A stretch of DNA of 64,000 bases, taken from the NCBI RefSeq assembly GCF_024679245.1, contig NC_090180.1:10126007-10190006 (forward strand), read 5' to 3'. Position 1 is the stretch's first letter. The number at the start of each line of letters is the position of its first letter. Below are positions 1 through 17,679 of the stretch, piece after piece. Below the pieces are notes generated by a model that was not told the origin of the DNA, searched no databases, and saw nothing but the letters and a program-made list of their open reading frames with translations. The translations under genes and the position numbers were made by a program. The stretch is from Pseudorasbora parva (Eukaryota; Chordata; Actinopteri; Cypriniformes; Gobionidae).

Positions 1-30
1 TCATATTCGGTCAGTAAATTTGTCACCCAC

Positions 31-5159
<5,129 letters not shown>

Positions 5160-5480
5160 GATGACTGCAGTCAGATCACGTCAGCCGCACGTTACACTGG
5201 ACGCTCACACGGCTGCAAGCGAGAGAAAACGGACGATTCGGGATTTTTACTCGATGTACTTATGTTTATCTTGCCGACAGCTCTCGGTCTCTACAGCCAA
5301 ACTTTGCCAACAGAGAGACGGTGACCCCGCCTTAGGCGGAAAACGCTCTTCCTCGTGTCAAAATCTTGGAGGCAACCAAAATTATGCCACGTTACGCCAC
5401 CTACCGGTCATGACGCAGAGTCACCGGGGAGAACAGCAGAAAAGATTGGATACGTTAGAATACCGGTATGACTTTTTTTT
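5160..5480 (-). promoter_or_regulatory. Probable oxsr1 5' UTR and promoter region
   Basis: The 300 bases upstream of the oxsr1 ATG are richer in CpG than the AT-rich neighbourhood, as expected for a vertebrate housekeeping promoter. No TATA box was identified. The assignment rests on position and composition only. Confidence 0.35.
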
Positions 5481-5738
5481 ATTCAATTCATAACAGATGG
5501 TTCTACGGTTGTATTTTACATTAAATACATGACCGTTTTTTACTCTAGCCTACTGCAATGACAGAAAACAGGAAAAATAATGATACAGAAAAAAGCTGTT
5601 AATTCGTTCAAATTTAACAACCTACGATGTAAAATATTTGAAAAGAATATCTATAGCCTAGAAATATTTAAACAATATTATAAATATAAATAGAATATAA
5701 ATAGTAAATATTTATATAGTAGGGCCTAGCAAACGGTT

Positions 5739-8030
<2,292 letters not shown>

Positions 8031-8254
8031 GGCCCTCATTTATCAATCTTGCGTAGAAACTGGCGTATATGTTGGCGTAAGATTATGCTTACACTCCTCT
8101 CACCGCCTGATTTATGAAACTGTGCGCACCTCTTCAATCCAGGTGTACGCAATACTTGCCCTTGATAAATGCGGCGGCTGAAAACGATCGTCATTAGAAT
8201 AACACGCCCCTATATATTCAAGTCTCCGCCTCTCCCACACCCTCATTTTACGCC

Positions 8255-8329
8255 ATGGACAAACAGAAGACGGCAAAGAAGCGAAACTTCTCCGACGTGG
8301 AGATCGGGCGCGCTCAATCATCTCACTAG
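8255..8329 (+). pseudogene. Truncated Myb-like DNA-binding gene start of the Harbinger-like element
   Basis: Reads MDKQKTAKKRNFSDVEIG and then stops at TAG 8327-8329. The start resembles the KKRNFS-type N-terminus of the Myb-like accessory proteins of Harbinger transposons. The frame breaks where the hairpin at 8317 begins, so only about 18 authentic residues remain. Family assignment is from memory and the fragment is short. Confidence 0.4.
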
Positions 8330-8414
8330 TCCACTAGTCAGGGCACTGATTAGGACATAAGTCAATGGGCTGACTCCCTGATCAGTGCCCTGACTACTGA
8401 ACTAGTGAGATGAT
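8317..8414. repeat. Long hairpin replacing the body of the Myb-like gene
   Basis: Left arm ATCATCTCACTAGT...CAGGGCACTGAT pairs with right arm ATCAGTGCCCTG...ACTAGTGAGATGAT at about 90% identity over some 33 bases, with a loop of about 28 bases. Confidence 0.75.
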
Positions 8415-8752
8415 CGAGACCATCACCAGGGAAGTGAAAAAAAAAAACGAAAAAAAACCCGAAATTGTTTTATCTGGGAGTTTAAAGAGTGGGATTAAAG
8501 GCACCTACAAAAACAAAATATGGACCCAAATTACGAGTACTCTTAGGAGGTTGAGAAGCGCACTCCAGCAGTTTAAATAGCTGTTTGGATGATAAATTAC
8601 CATCACAATGCATTATTTTACAGCACGTTTTGAAACAATTAGCATTTAATTTCATATCACGGCACATGTATTGGGGTGTACGACGGTGATGCTGATGTGA
8701 TGTGGAGTACTACCATTCATTCACATTAATAACTACATGACAATTTGTAAGA

Positions 8753-8770
8753 TTCTTCTTCTTCTTCTTC

Positions 8771-8838
<68 letters not shown>
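8753..8838. repeat. (TTC)n then (TTA)n compound microsatellite
   Basis: About seven TTC/TTG units followed by roughly 21 TTA/ATT units inside the Harbinger-like element. Confidence 0.95.
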
Positions 8839-8839
<1 letters not shown>

Positions 8840-9694
8840 TTAATGATGCTTGTTATTCAGAAGAATAATGTCGTTTTTATTGATTTTATTATTATTTAAA
8901 AGAAGAAGGTCATTTTTATTATTTTGTCAGTCTGAATTATTTTAGTCCCTGTCCGTGCGCAGCTGCCGGGCCAGACGGGCCTGAAACGTCAGATAAAGCG
9001 CACAGGCTCGCGACTGGAGGAATACATATGCCTACAAATCAAACGCTTTGGTAAAGTCACACAAATTAAACATTGACGTTCATGTTGCAAAAAAATAAAC
9101 ACTGAATGTTGGTGTTGTGGTTTTTAACAGTGGGTCATAATATAGCATATCTTGTCAGAGCGTTTTGTGGTGTTAGGAATTGCTTTTCTGCGCATTTTCC
9201 AACTAACTCAAACGTGCGTACACCACCTCCTGAGCTGGCGTAGGATTTGAGCGTGCCGTACGCCAACGTCCATATTGATAAATCTCAAAGTCACCGTGGG
9301 TTTGGGTGTACGCAAGGTGTACGCTGGAAATTTGGTGTACGCACTTTTGATAAATGAGGGCCAATTTGTTTGCTGGCTTCCATGGCAGCTATACACTGTT
9401 TTCTGTCAACTGGCTGTAATGATGAGTCAACAGATTGGGGATCCAAATGCAATTTTATTTAAGACAACAGTCCACAATCGAAGTCCAGGCAAGTACAGGC
9501 AAGGTCAAAATACATCCAGGCAGTCCGAACAGACAAACACAACAAGGCAGGGAACGTAGTGCAAGACAGTAGTCCAGAAACAGGCAGGTGATCCAAAACC
9601 AAGGGACACTAACCATGGGAGAATGCTCAGAATTGTAGTGGTACACCTTACAAGACTTAACAGTGAATGGCAGAGTGAACAAGGTTTATATAAG

Positions 9695-10340
9695 CTGTGT
9701 CTCATTTCAGAAGGCTGCGTCCTCCGGAGGTCGCATTTGAAGGGTGCATACATCATAAGGCCATCTCATTTCAAAAAAGTGAGTAGGACTCTCCAAATGC
9801 GACCTTCGAATGCGTCCTTCTTTCACAGGAATTCGGAGTGTGCACGAGGAGTATCTTTCACGGCTGGAGATAACCCACAATTCTTTGCGTCTCCGTTAAC
9901 AACCGTCATTTTTAAAAAATATATTATATGAAAAAACGGCACCACCGCCAGATATACATGCGAGCGTAGGTGTGGTGTTTAAATTAAGTAGTTCAAGCTT
10001 TTTTGTTGTTTTTTAAGCTCTAGTACCTCAAACAGATAGTTGTGGTAAACAGGATTACAACTGTTTAGTGCATTTTAAACGTTTAGAACAGTACATTGCT
10101 GTCAAGACAAGAAACATTTCATGGTCATTTTCAAGTTATAAATAATTTTCATTCTTATAACTGGCTTAATAGCGCAACAAGGCTGAGCTTGTTGGCATAG
10201 CAACGTAATACTTCCTGCCTGTGTGTCCTACGAAGGACGTCTCATTTAATTCTGATTGAGGACACTCCGTATACTGCATCCTACACAGGACGTGTCCTCC
10301 GGAGGACGCAGCCTTCGAAATTTAACGAAATGAGACACAG
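9695..10340. mobile_element. hAT-like non-autonomous element with long inverted ends
   Basis: Left end CTGTGTCTCATTTCAGAAGG and right end CGAAATGAGACACAG are inverted. The adjoining CTGCGTCCTCCGGAGG motif also recurs inverted near 10295-10315. No coding region inside. A clear target duplication was not found. Confidence 0.6.
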
Positions 10341-10412
10341 CTATAGACTGAGGTGATGAGGCTAATGGCACACAGGTGTAAACAATGATGGCTGATGAGT
10401 CAGGGCAAAGGA

Positions 10413-11231
10413 TTATGGGGAATGTCCGGAATGGGGATAAATATTGAGGTGAAGGAGCCCTCTGGTGGTGATCAGAGGGAGCCCCAGAGGCCTGATTTGT
10501 GACTGAGCCCCCCTCCTAAGGAGTGGCTTCCAGACACTCCTATAATTGTCAAGGAGGGCGGTGGAGCGGAGGGAGGCCTGGGAGTGGGATGGGGGATCAG
10601 GCCCATGGAGCGGAACAGGACCTGGGCCCTGGCTTGACATAGATGGGCCAGGCGGACCTGGGCCGTGGAGCGTGTGCAGACCTGGGCCGTGGAGCTTGGG
10701 TGGACCTGGCCGTTTTAGAAGCCATGGAGGTGCGGGCCGTTCAGTGGACCACGGGAGCGCTGGAAGCTCAGGAGACCACAGAGTCGCCTCTGGACCTGTG
10801 ATCGGGAGCGGAGTCCTCTCTGGAGCCTGTTCCTTAGCTGACCACGGCAGGGCGAGGCACCTGGGCAGCGAGGGCAGAGCAAGAAGTCTGGGCGGTGAGG
10901 GAAGAGCAAGAAGCCTGAGTAGCGAGGGCAGAGCCAGAGGCCTGGGCGGCGAGGGCAGAGCAAGGAGCCTGGGCGGCGCATTCAGGATGGCAGCAACCTT
11001 CAGAATGTTCTCTGGGCTCGGGATCCCCGGACTCCTCCTCCTTCTCCTCTTGCGCTTGTGCCGGTGAGTCCGGGGTATGGTTTCCATAGCAGCTGGAGAC
11101 TCCAACATGACGACCACCTTGTCCGGACACATTGGCGTGGCAGCCGTCTTGTGCGCAGGTTCAGGTTGAGCAACCACAGGACTAGTGGGTGCAGGAAACA
11201 CAGGATAATCAACACTGGACCTGGTGAACAC
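10413..11231 (-). pseudogene. Proline/leucine-rich repetitive open frame of the retroelement
   Basis: The 272-codon open frame is composed mainly of repeats such as LLALPSPPR and GPGPP. It comes from tandemly repeated GC-rich DNA and occurs downstream of the capsid-like frame. No catalytic motifs. It is probably a retroelement-encoded low-complexity region and not a host gene. Confidence 0.35.
10855..10980. repeat. GC-rich tandem repeat, about 30-bp unit
   Basis: Four to five copies of a unit like GGCGAGGGCAGAGCAAGAAG followed by CCTGGGC, with point differences. It encodes the ALPSPPRLL repeats on the minus strand. Confidence 0.75.
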
Positions 11232-11640
11232 TGTGAGGGGCCAAGCTCCGTGGCCGTCGGAGCTTGATGCACGGTGCCCCTCCCAAAAAATATTTAGGGG
11301 AAACCTCCCCCTTTACCTCCCCAACAGTGTAGGAGGACCCACTTTCTAAGAGAGCATGATCCAAAAACTCAACCAGTGATCTTCGAGGACCTTCTCTGAT
11401 GAGTTTGGATTTGTACTGATCATTGAGTCCATAACAAAAGAAGTCAATAAGGGCAAAATCCGGGAAGTCTGTTAAATAAGCAAGGTCCAGGAAATCTCGG
11501 GTGTGGTCTTCTAGTGATTTATTACCTTGTTTTAGACGGATGAGTTGAATTGCTGGATCCATGTGTGGCGAGACCGAACCGCCCGACCTAAAAATGTTGT
11601 GGGCGGGGCTAAGTTCGGCTGGCATCCAGGTTACATTTAT
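11209..11640 (-). pseudogene. Gag capsid-like fragment
   Basis: The minus-strand frame contains PAIQLIRLKQGNKSLEDHTR, LAYLTDFPDFALIDFF and YGLNDQYKSKLI. This is the arrangement of a Gypsy-type capsid (short ARLxQG-like motif, then a helical D-F-L-L-A stretch). The open frame continues upstream into the SINE at 11650, so its apparent start is not authentic, and the 5' end of gag is lost. Confidence 0.5.
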
Positions 11641-11649
11641 GGTAAATTG

Positions 11650-11893
11650 GTAAATGGACTGCATTTACATAGCGCTTTCAACAGACCCTATGGCCATCCA
11701 AAGCGCTTTACATTTTGCCTTACATTCACCCATTCATACACCGACAGCGATGTCAGCTATGTAAGGCACCATCCAGCTCGTCAGGTGTCTTGCTCATGTG
11801 CACCTCGACACTTCGTCAGGTGGAACCGGGGATTGAATCACCAACCTTCCAGTTTGTAGACAACCTACATGAGCCACTGAGCGGCTGCCGTCC
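11650..11893 (-). mobile_element. tRNA-derived SINE, minus orientation
   Basis: Same family as 28913-29174. The 3' end GCAGTCCATTTAC is at the low coordinate and the tRNA-like head is near 11830-11893. Near-identical flanks ATTTATG (about 11634-11640 and 11900-11906) look like the target duplication, placing this insertion inside the retroelement. Confidence 0.7.
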
Positions 11894-12155
11894 TACTATA
11901 TTTATGTATCTTTCACCAGAAAATAAACGTTTGGGACCTCTAGAGCGGACACAGAATTACTTTGTAACTGATGGGTGAACACATGGACACACACTTGCAA
12001 ATATTTAGGAAATGGTGAACTGTATAAAAAGTACTTTTTTAACTGAACTGTTTTTTAAGGAAAATGGCATTTTATTTCAGATCGCTTAAAATGTTAAAAC
12101 AATTTTTCTTAAATGATTAATTACAATATTTGCTGGTCAAAATGATGCTATATTT

Positions 12156-13756
12156 CAGCGGGGGAAATAAGTATTTGACACATCAGCATTTTTATCAGTA
12201 AGGGGATTTCTAAGTGGACTATTGTCACAAAATTTTCACCAGATGTAGCCATCAAGCCAAATATTGAATTCATACAAAGAAATCAGAACATTTAAGTATA
12301 CAAGATGAGTCATAATAAATAAAGCGAAATGACACAGGGAATAAGTATTGAACACATGAAGATAACAAGGTGCAAAATGGCATAGAAAGCCAGGAGATCG
12401 CCTGAAATCTGTCAGTATTGAGAGAGACATCCTGCCCCCTATCAGTACTAATTGGTATCAGCTGCTTTAGTCCTAATTGATGACCTATAAAGGCTTCTCA
12501 TTACCCATGAGGCACACAGGAAAGACTTCATGATGGGTAAAAGCAAAGAACTGTCTCAAGATCTTTGTAATCTTATCATTGAAAAGCATTTTGATGGGAA
12601 TGGTTATAGGCACATTTCCAGAATACTGAATGTTCCGGTGAGCATTGTGGGGGCCATTATCCGGAAATGGAAAGAGCATCAGTTCACCGTAAACCGGCCA
12701 TGATCAGGTGCTCCACGTAAGATACCTGTCCAAGGTGTCCAAAGAATAATCAGGAGAGTTCTCCAAGAGCCAAGAACCACTCGGGCAGAACTTCAAGAAG
12801 ACCTTGCATCAGCAGGTACTGTTGTTTCAAAGAGAACTATAAGCAATGCACTGAGCAGCCTTGCCATCCATGCACACTCACCACACAAGACTCCATTGCT
12901 CAACAAAAAGCATGTTGATGCTCGGTTAAAGTTTGCGAAAGAGCATTTGGAGAAGCCTGTGGATTATTGGGAGACTATATTTTGGTCAGATGAAAGCAAA
13001 ATTGAACTTTTTGTCAGTCATTCTACACATCATGTTTGGAGAAGAAATGGCACTGCCCACCACGCCAAGAACACCATACCAACAGTTAAGTTTGGGGGTG
13101 GAAGCATCATGGTTTGGGGCTGCTTTTCAGCAAGGGTACTGGCAGACTTCATATTATTAAAGGCAGGATGAATCGAGAAATGTACCGGGACATTCTGGAT
13201 AAAAATCTGCTGTCATCTACCAGAAAGCTGAAAATTAAAAGAGGGTGGACATTTCAGCAAGACAATGATCCCAAACACAAGGCCAAGGAAACAATGGTTT
13301 CAAAAAAAGAAAATCAAGTTGCTTGAATGGCCCAGTCAATCACCTGACCTAAATCACATAGACCATCTATGGAGAGAACTTAAGATCAAAGTTCATAAAA
13401 GAAGCCCAAGGAACCTTCAAGATTTAAAGACCATTTGTGTGGAAGAATAGGCCAGAATCACTCCTGAGCAATGCAGACGACTGGTCTCTCCATACAAGAG
13501 GCATCTAGAAGCTGTAATCACCAACAAAGGCTTTTCTACAAAGTATTAAATAAAGTGTGTTCAATACTTATTCCCAGTGTCATTTCGCTTTATTTATTAT
13601 GACTCATCTTGTATACTTAAATGTTCCGATTTCTTTGTATGAATTCAATATTTGGCTTGATGGCTACATCTGGTGAACATTTTGTGTCAATAGCCCACTT
13701 AGAAATCCTCTTACTGATAAAAATGCTGATGTGTCAAATACTTATTTCCCCCGCTG
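12156..13756 (+). mobile_element. Tc1/mariner-family transposon with about 200-bp inverted repeats
   Basis: Inverted terminal repeats at 12156-12356 and 13557-13756 start CAGCGGGGGAAATAAGTATT and are nearly identical. TA follows the right end; the left flank is altered. The interior is a broken DD34E transposase. Confidence 0.9.
12533..13549 (+). pseudogene. Tc1-like transposase, inactivated
   Basis: Starts MGKSKELSQDLCNLIIEKHF with the paired helix-turn-helix region, then an in-frame TGA near 12702. The catalytic core is recognisable: [26 protein letters not shown], and [15 protein letters not shown]. Frameshifts near 13135 and 13315 and a further TAG near 13449 split it. The end is GFSTKY at 13549. 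It cannot encode a complete transposase. Confidence 0.9.
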
Positions 13757-14107
13757 TATATCTGTACATTTTTCATTTTCATTGTTTTTCTGTTTATGTT
13801 TTGCTTAAAAACTTCTTCAAAAAACATCTGAAAAGTAGTTGTCTTGTCTATGTAACGTGGTTGTGTGTTCTTCTACAGATTATTATATTAAAGATGTAAT
13901 AACATGATAAGCATGATAATGCAGCATCCAGAGGACCACAGTTAATCCTTATGGCAGAGAGAAAAAAAATTCTGGTGCTGGAAGGATCTACCATCGACAT
14001 CATCCTGGGACGCCTGTAGAATGGAATGTTCTAAAGCATGTATTCATCAATCTAAAACATGCCCATCGTGATGATTGATTCTCCATTCCTGTGCTGGTGA
14101 CTACCAT

Positions 14108-14560
14108 CTAGAGCCCCGTTCAAGACTGTAAGGTGGAGATTCTAAACAAATACCAGGCACTTAATTATGTGTTTAGCAAGCAGTTGGAATCAAAATGACC
14201 ATCTCATAAGCCATGGGGCTGTGCTGTTGAGCTGTTGCCAGGGGCCTAGTTACCAAAGGGTAGGATCTATCCATTCCTGAACAAAAAGCCATTTGTAGAA
14301 GGGGGCTATGTAGAAGAAGAACTGCGTCAGGGATACAACCGCTCTTTTACATCCCCTGCTGCTTTCCAGATTCTTCTTTTTGGCAAAAAAAAAAAGGTCG
14401 GAGGCTTGTGGCCCTGTATTGACCATCGCACTCTCAATAAGAACATCATCAAATATCATTAACCGCTTCCCCTGGTCCCATCTGCCTTAATGAGGGGTGC
14501 CAACATCTTCACAAAATTGGACCTATGCAGCATGTATAACCAAATTCCGATAGGGTATTG
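14108..14560 (+). pseudogene. Gypsy reverse transcriptase fragment
   Basis: Frames contain GGLWPCIDHRTLNKNIIKYH and [13 protein letters not shown], matching the LRPCIDYRxLN and FTKLDLRSAYN blocks of Ty3/Gypsy reverse transcriptase. Stop codons and frameshifts break it. Confidence 0.75.
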
Positions 14561-15293
14561 AATGAATGAATAAATGTATTATTAGGATTTTCTAACTTTT
14601 ACCATTGTTTCATTGCAAATTTCAGTAAGATTTCCTCAAATCTCACCACCTTGCTCCGCAATAAGCCCAAATCTCTGTCATGGACACTGGCTGCCACATC
14701 TGCATTCCATCAATTTAAGGAAGCTTTCACATCAGGTGTGGCGGTTGTGTTGTCTCAGCGGCAGGGGAATCCACCAAAGCTCCACCCATGTGCCTCTTTT
14801 CAAGAAATGGGTCCTGCACACCGTGCGATTTTTCAAAATCCTTTGCGAGTGTTCCTTTTCAGACTGTACGAACATAATCCCCGATGTAAGCCATGTCACA
14901 CTGTAAGATCTCAGTTGTCCTTAATGTCAGACTGCACGATAGTCAAGGTGCGCTAAAAACGGACACATGCAAGAAAACTCGTCTGGAGTTTTATGTCATC
15001 AATGAATGATGCATTCGGTGGTGGCTACAAAGAAATCTCTAACTCTCGTTTTGGTCAGAATTTGTCTTGAAAAACCAAGATATTTGACAATCATCGTAGG
15101 ATAAGTCACACTGCAGGATTGTGCACCAAATCTTCTGACACTGCCAGAATTTCATCTGAGGTAAAATTTGATCACAGTGGTCATTAATCGGCTGCCGGTG
15201 AACATGTCAAACTAACGATCGAAGACGTCCGATTTTAGCCTAGGATCAGAGGAATCTTTAAGGATTCGTTAATTTGTCTCAGACATACAAATT

Positions 15294-15600
15294 GTGGCCA
15301 AAATTGCAGTGTGCACCCAGCTTAAGTCATCCCCGGTGGAACAAAACTATGACATTGGCAAAAGAGAGTTGCTAGCCATCAAACTTGTGGTCGAAGAGTG
15401 GCGACATTGGCTGGAGGGAGCCAAACATCCATTTAAGGTCATCACAGACCACCGCAACCTAAAATACCTCAAGGAAGCCTGTCGCCTTGACCCTCAACAA
15501 GCTAGCTGTTTTATTCTTTACTCGATTTAAGTTTAAGATCACCTACAGACCTGGGGATAAGAACTTCAAAACTGATGCTGTATCCCATTTACATTATCCT
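15294..15600 (+). pseudogene. Gypsy RNase H fragment
   Basis: Reads [40 protein letters not shown] and [13 protein letters not shown], then shifts frame into [17 protein letters not shown]. These are the RNase H blocks of chromovirus pol. A one-base shift near 15505 and loss of flanking domains make it inactive. Confidence 0.85.
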
Positions 15601-16315
15601 GAGGTAACACATTCAGAACCCATACTCCCTCCAGCCATCTACTACATTTACTCACTTTTAGGCCATTCAATATGTAGGTGACTTTATTTCACCAGTAGAA
15701 CAAGAAGAAGATCTTAAGCTGCAACCGTGGCCCTCTGATTCATATAGTGGAAGTTCAAAAAAAACATACATGCAGACAAAATAAAATGAATACCTTCAGC
15801 TCCTGATGATACACTGAGATCTTAAGAAGCAAAACGATCAGTCTATCAAGATTTTACAACATGCTTACCTCTAATCCACAGCCTTGCCAACAGCCGAGTG
15901 CATTTATGACAGTCTGGGGCCCAAGCTCTCTGTCGCATAAAGGCATATGAAGTTGTGCGGGTAAGATTTAAATTCCATCAGCTCTGCAGCCTTACCCTCA
16001 TGGACCCTGTATACTCTTCTTTAGGCACAACAAACATTCTCGCTCCTCTACAACTGGAACTGTGTTGGATCCTTGTGTAATGTCTGCGTCTCCCGTTCCC
16101 CCAGTGACTTCTGTTGGTATGTTTTGAGTTTTAGTTTATGTTCTATTATGTGTTTTGCCCCCTCGTGGGTGTTTGTTTTGTATTTGTTTTATTTGTTATA
16201 AATAAATATATCCTTTTCTGCACTTGAGTCCTCGCACCATTTCCTTTGTGTGTACGTGACAGTTAACAGGTTCTCCAAAATAGCTAAAGCACTATTCCAT
16301 CAGCTTACCTGAAGA

Positions 16316-16470
16316 CAATTGGAAAACCTTATAGACTGGGAAGGCTATGGACATAAGGAGAGATCATGGGTTCTTTGTCATAACTTTCTAGACCCAGCTT
16401 TCCAAAATGAATTCCACAATCAACATCCTGATCACCCAGCACCCAGAGGTAGAGGCCGTCCACATCATCG
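16316..16470 (+). pseudogene. Chromodomain-like C-terminus of Gypsy integrase
   Basis: [14 protein letters not shown] followed by [19 protein letters not shown] and RGRGRP is the usual chromovirus integrase tail (YLVDWEGYGPEERSW type). The upstream integrase core is missing. Confidence 0.75.
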
Positions 16471-17679
16471 CACTCACTGGTCGTTGCAGTATCATCCAAC
16501 TGCATCCACAAATGGGCGTTATCGTGCTGGTTGGGGTTTCTGTTTTCACGGACTGGAACGCCCCCTTCTTCTTCTTCACCTCTTCTGCTGAACTGCTTGC
16601 TGTCAACATTCGGATTAACATGTTCAACATTCGCCGCTCGTTAGCTTTTCACAAACAGAAGCTTCAAAATAAGATCTAGCATCTTGCAACATGACATCAT
16701 GACTTTGTGTAAACATATACGTCACTCTCTAAAGCCAAGTGGCGTGCTATAGCATTTTGAGCTATCCGCGTGTATGTCTACACTGATACGAAACATTGTG
16801 TGTGATTCCGCGTGTATGTCTACGCCGAAATTAACCATTGTGTGTGTGTGTAAAAGGATGTAAAAGGATTCATAAACGTACTAAATTATGTTTTTTGGAA
16901 ATTTTAAAACACAGAATGTTTCTTGTGATGGGTAGGTTTAGGGATCAGGGTTGGCTGTAGGCAATCGTTATTGTGATTGACATGGCCAAATTAAATGTTT
17001 AGAATCGGTTGCCTGGAATTTCCACTGAACTGGTTTGAGGGGGGAGGGGAATCACGCATATGACATCATACCCATGTGCCTTGAGAAACTCATCGCGATT
17101 GGTCGATGAGACACTACCAGGAACGCCCAATAGGCGTTCTTGTTTCATGACGGGAACGCCCAAGCCGCAGCTGGACTCTTCTCGGTTGTCAGGAGCTACC
17201 AGTTGGGAGGGGTACTGTCACAAATTCATCAAATCTCTCAGCGCTAGACTCCTCAGCTCCTCCCACCTCCACCTATTGTCACTTATTATGGACTGCTATT
17301 TAAACCACCATCTCACAACACTCATTGTCTGGTTTCGTTGCTCTGTGACTCACCCGACTACTTTCCTGCAATCCTGTTTCCTTTCGTCATTATCATCATC
17401 TTTGTCAGTGTTTTTGCAGTGTGGCTTCCCATGCAAGGCATGTACACAGTATGTATAACTACAATCTTTTATCCCAGTACTTCTGTGATGATTGTAACAA
17501 AGAAATAACAGTACAATGTGGTTGAAAACAATAAGGGATTCGGTTATGGTGGTATGGGTAGGTATAAGGGTCGGTTTAACAGTGTAATTATAGATGTAAT
17601 TACAGAAATTAATTACAGATGTAATAGGTAGACATACAAAAAAAAGTCAACCTTTAAATAATTATGTTCAGTTATGCAC

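Larger units (their letters stand above)
8031..9362. mobile_element. Harbinger-like non-autonomous element with AAT target duplication
   Basis: The left end GGCCCTCATTTATCA and right end TGATAAATGAGGGCC are perfect inverted termini, flanked by AAT at 8028-8030 and 9363-9365. Sub-terminal GGCGTA / TACGCC motifs recur inverted. The element still carries the first codons of a Myb/SANT-like protein (8255-8329), typical of Harbinger systems, followed by a hairpin and simple repeats in place of the genes. A second copy of the terminus sits at about 42760-42787. Confidence 0.65.
9425..11990 (-). mobile_element. Non-autonomous gag-like retroelement, interrupted by two younger insertions
   Basis: Minus-strand remnant holding a proline-rich repetitive frame (11231-10413) and a retroviral-capsid-like frame (11640-11209), with LTR- or UTR-like sequence at 9425-9694 and 10341-10412. 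A hAT-like element (9695-10340) and a tRNA SINE (11650-11893) are nested in it. I recognise the pattern as a fish Gypsy-related gag relic, but no pol is present and LTR limits could not be fixed. Confidence 0.45.
14100..17460 (+). mobile_element. Scattered remnants of a Gypsy chromovirus retrotransposon
   Basis: In correct plus-strand order: reverse transcriptase fragments (14108-14560), RNase H fragment (15294-15600), chromodomain-like integrase tail (16316-16470), then GGGAGGGGTACTGTCACA at about 17206, the purine tract / LTR start typical of fish chromoviruses, with LTR-like sequence to about 17460. Unrelated DNA separates the pieces. 16047-16262 looks like another LTR or 3' end containing AATAAA, and 14570-15290 and 16680-17030 are unrecognised. 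Confidence 0.65.

Noticed and set aside
8753..8838. Triplet array considered as a CRISPR-like or satellite array
   Set aside because: Simple microsatellite without spacers; CRISPR is not expected in a vertebrate genome.
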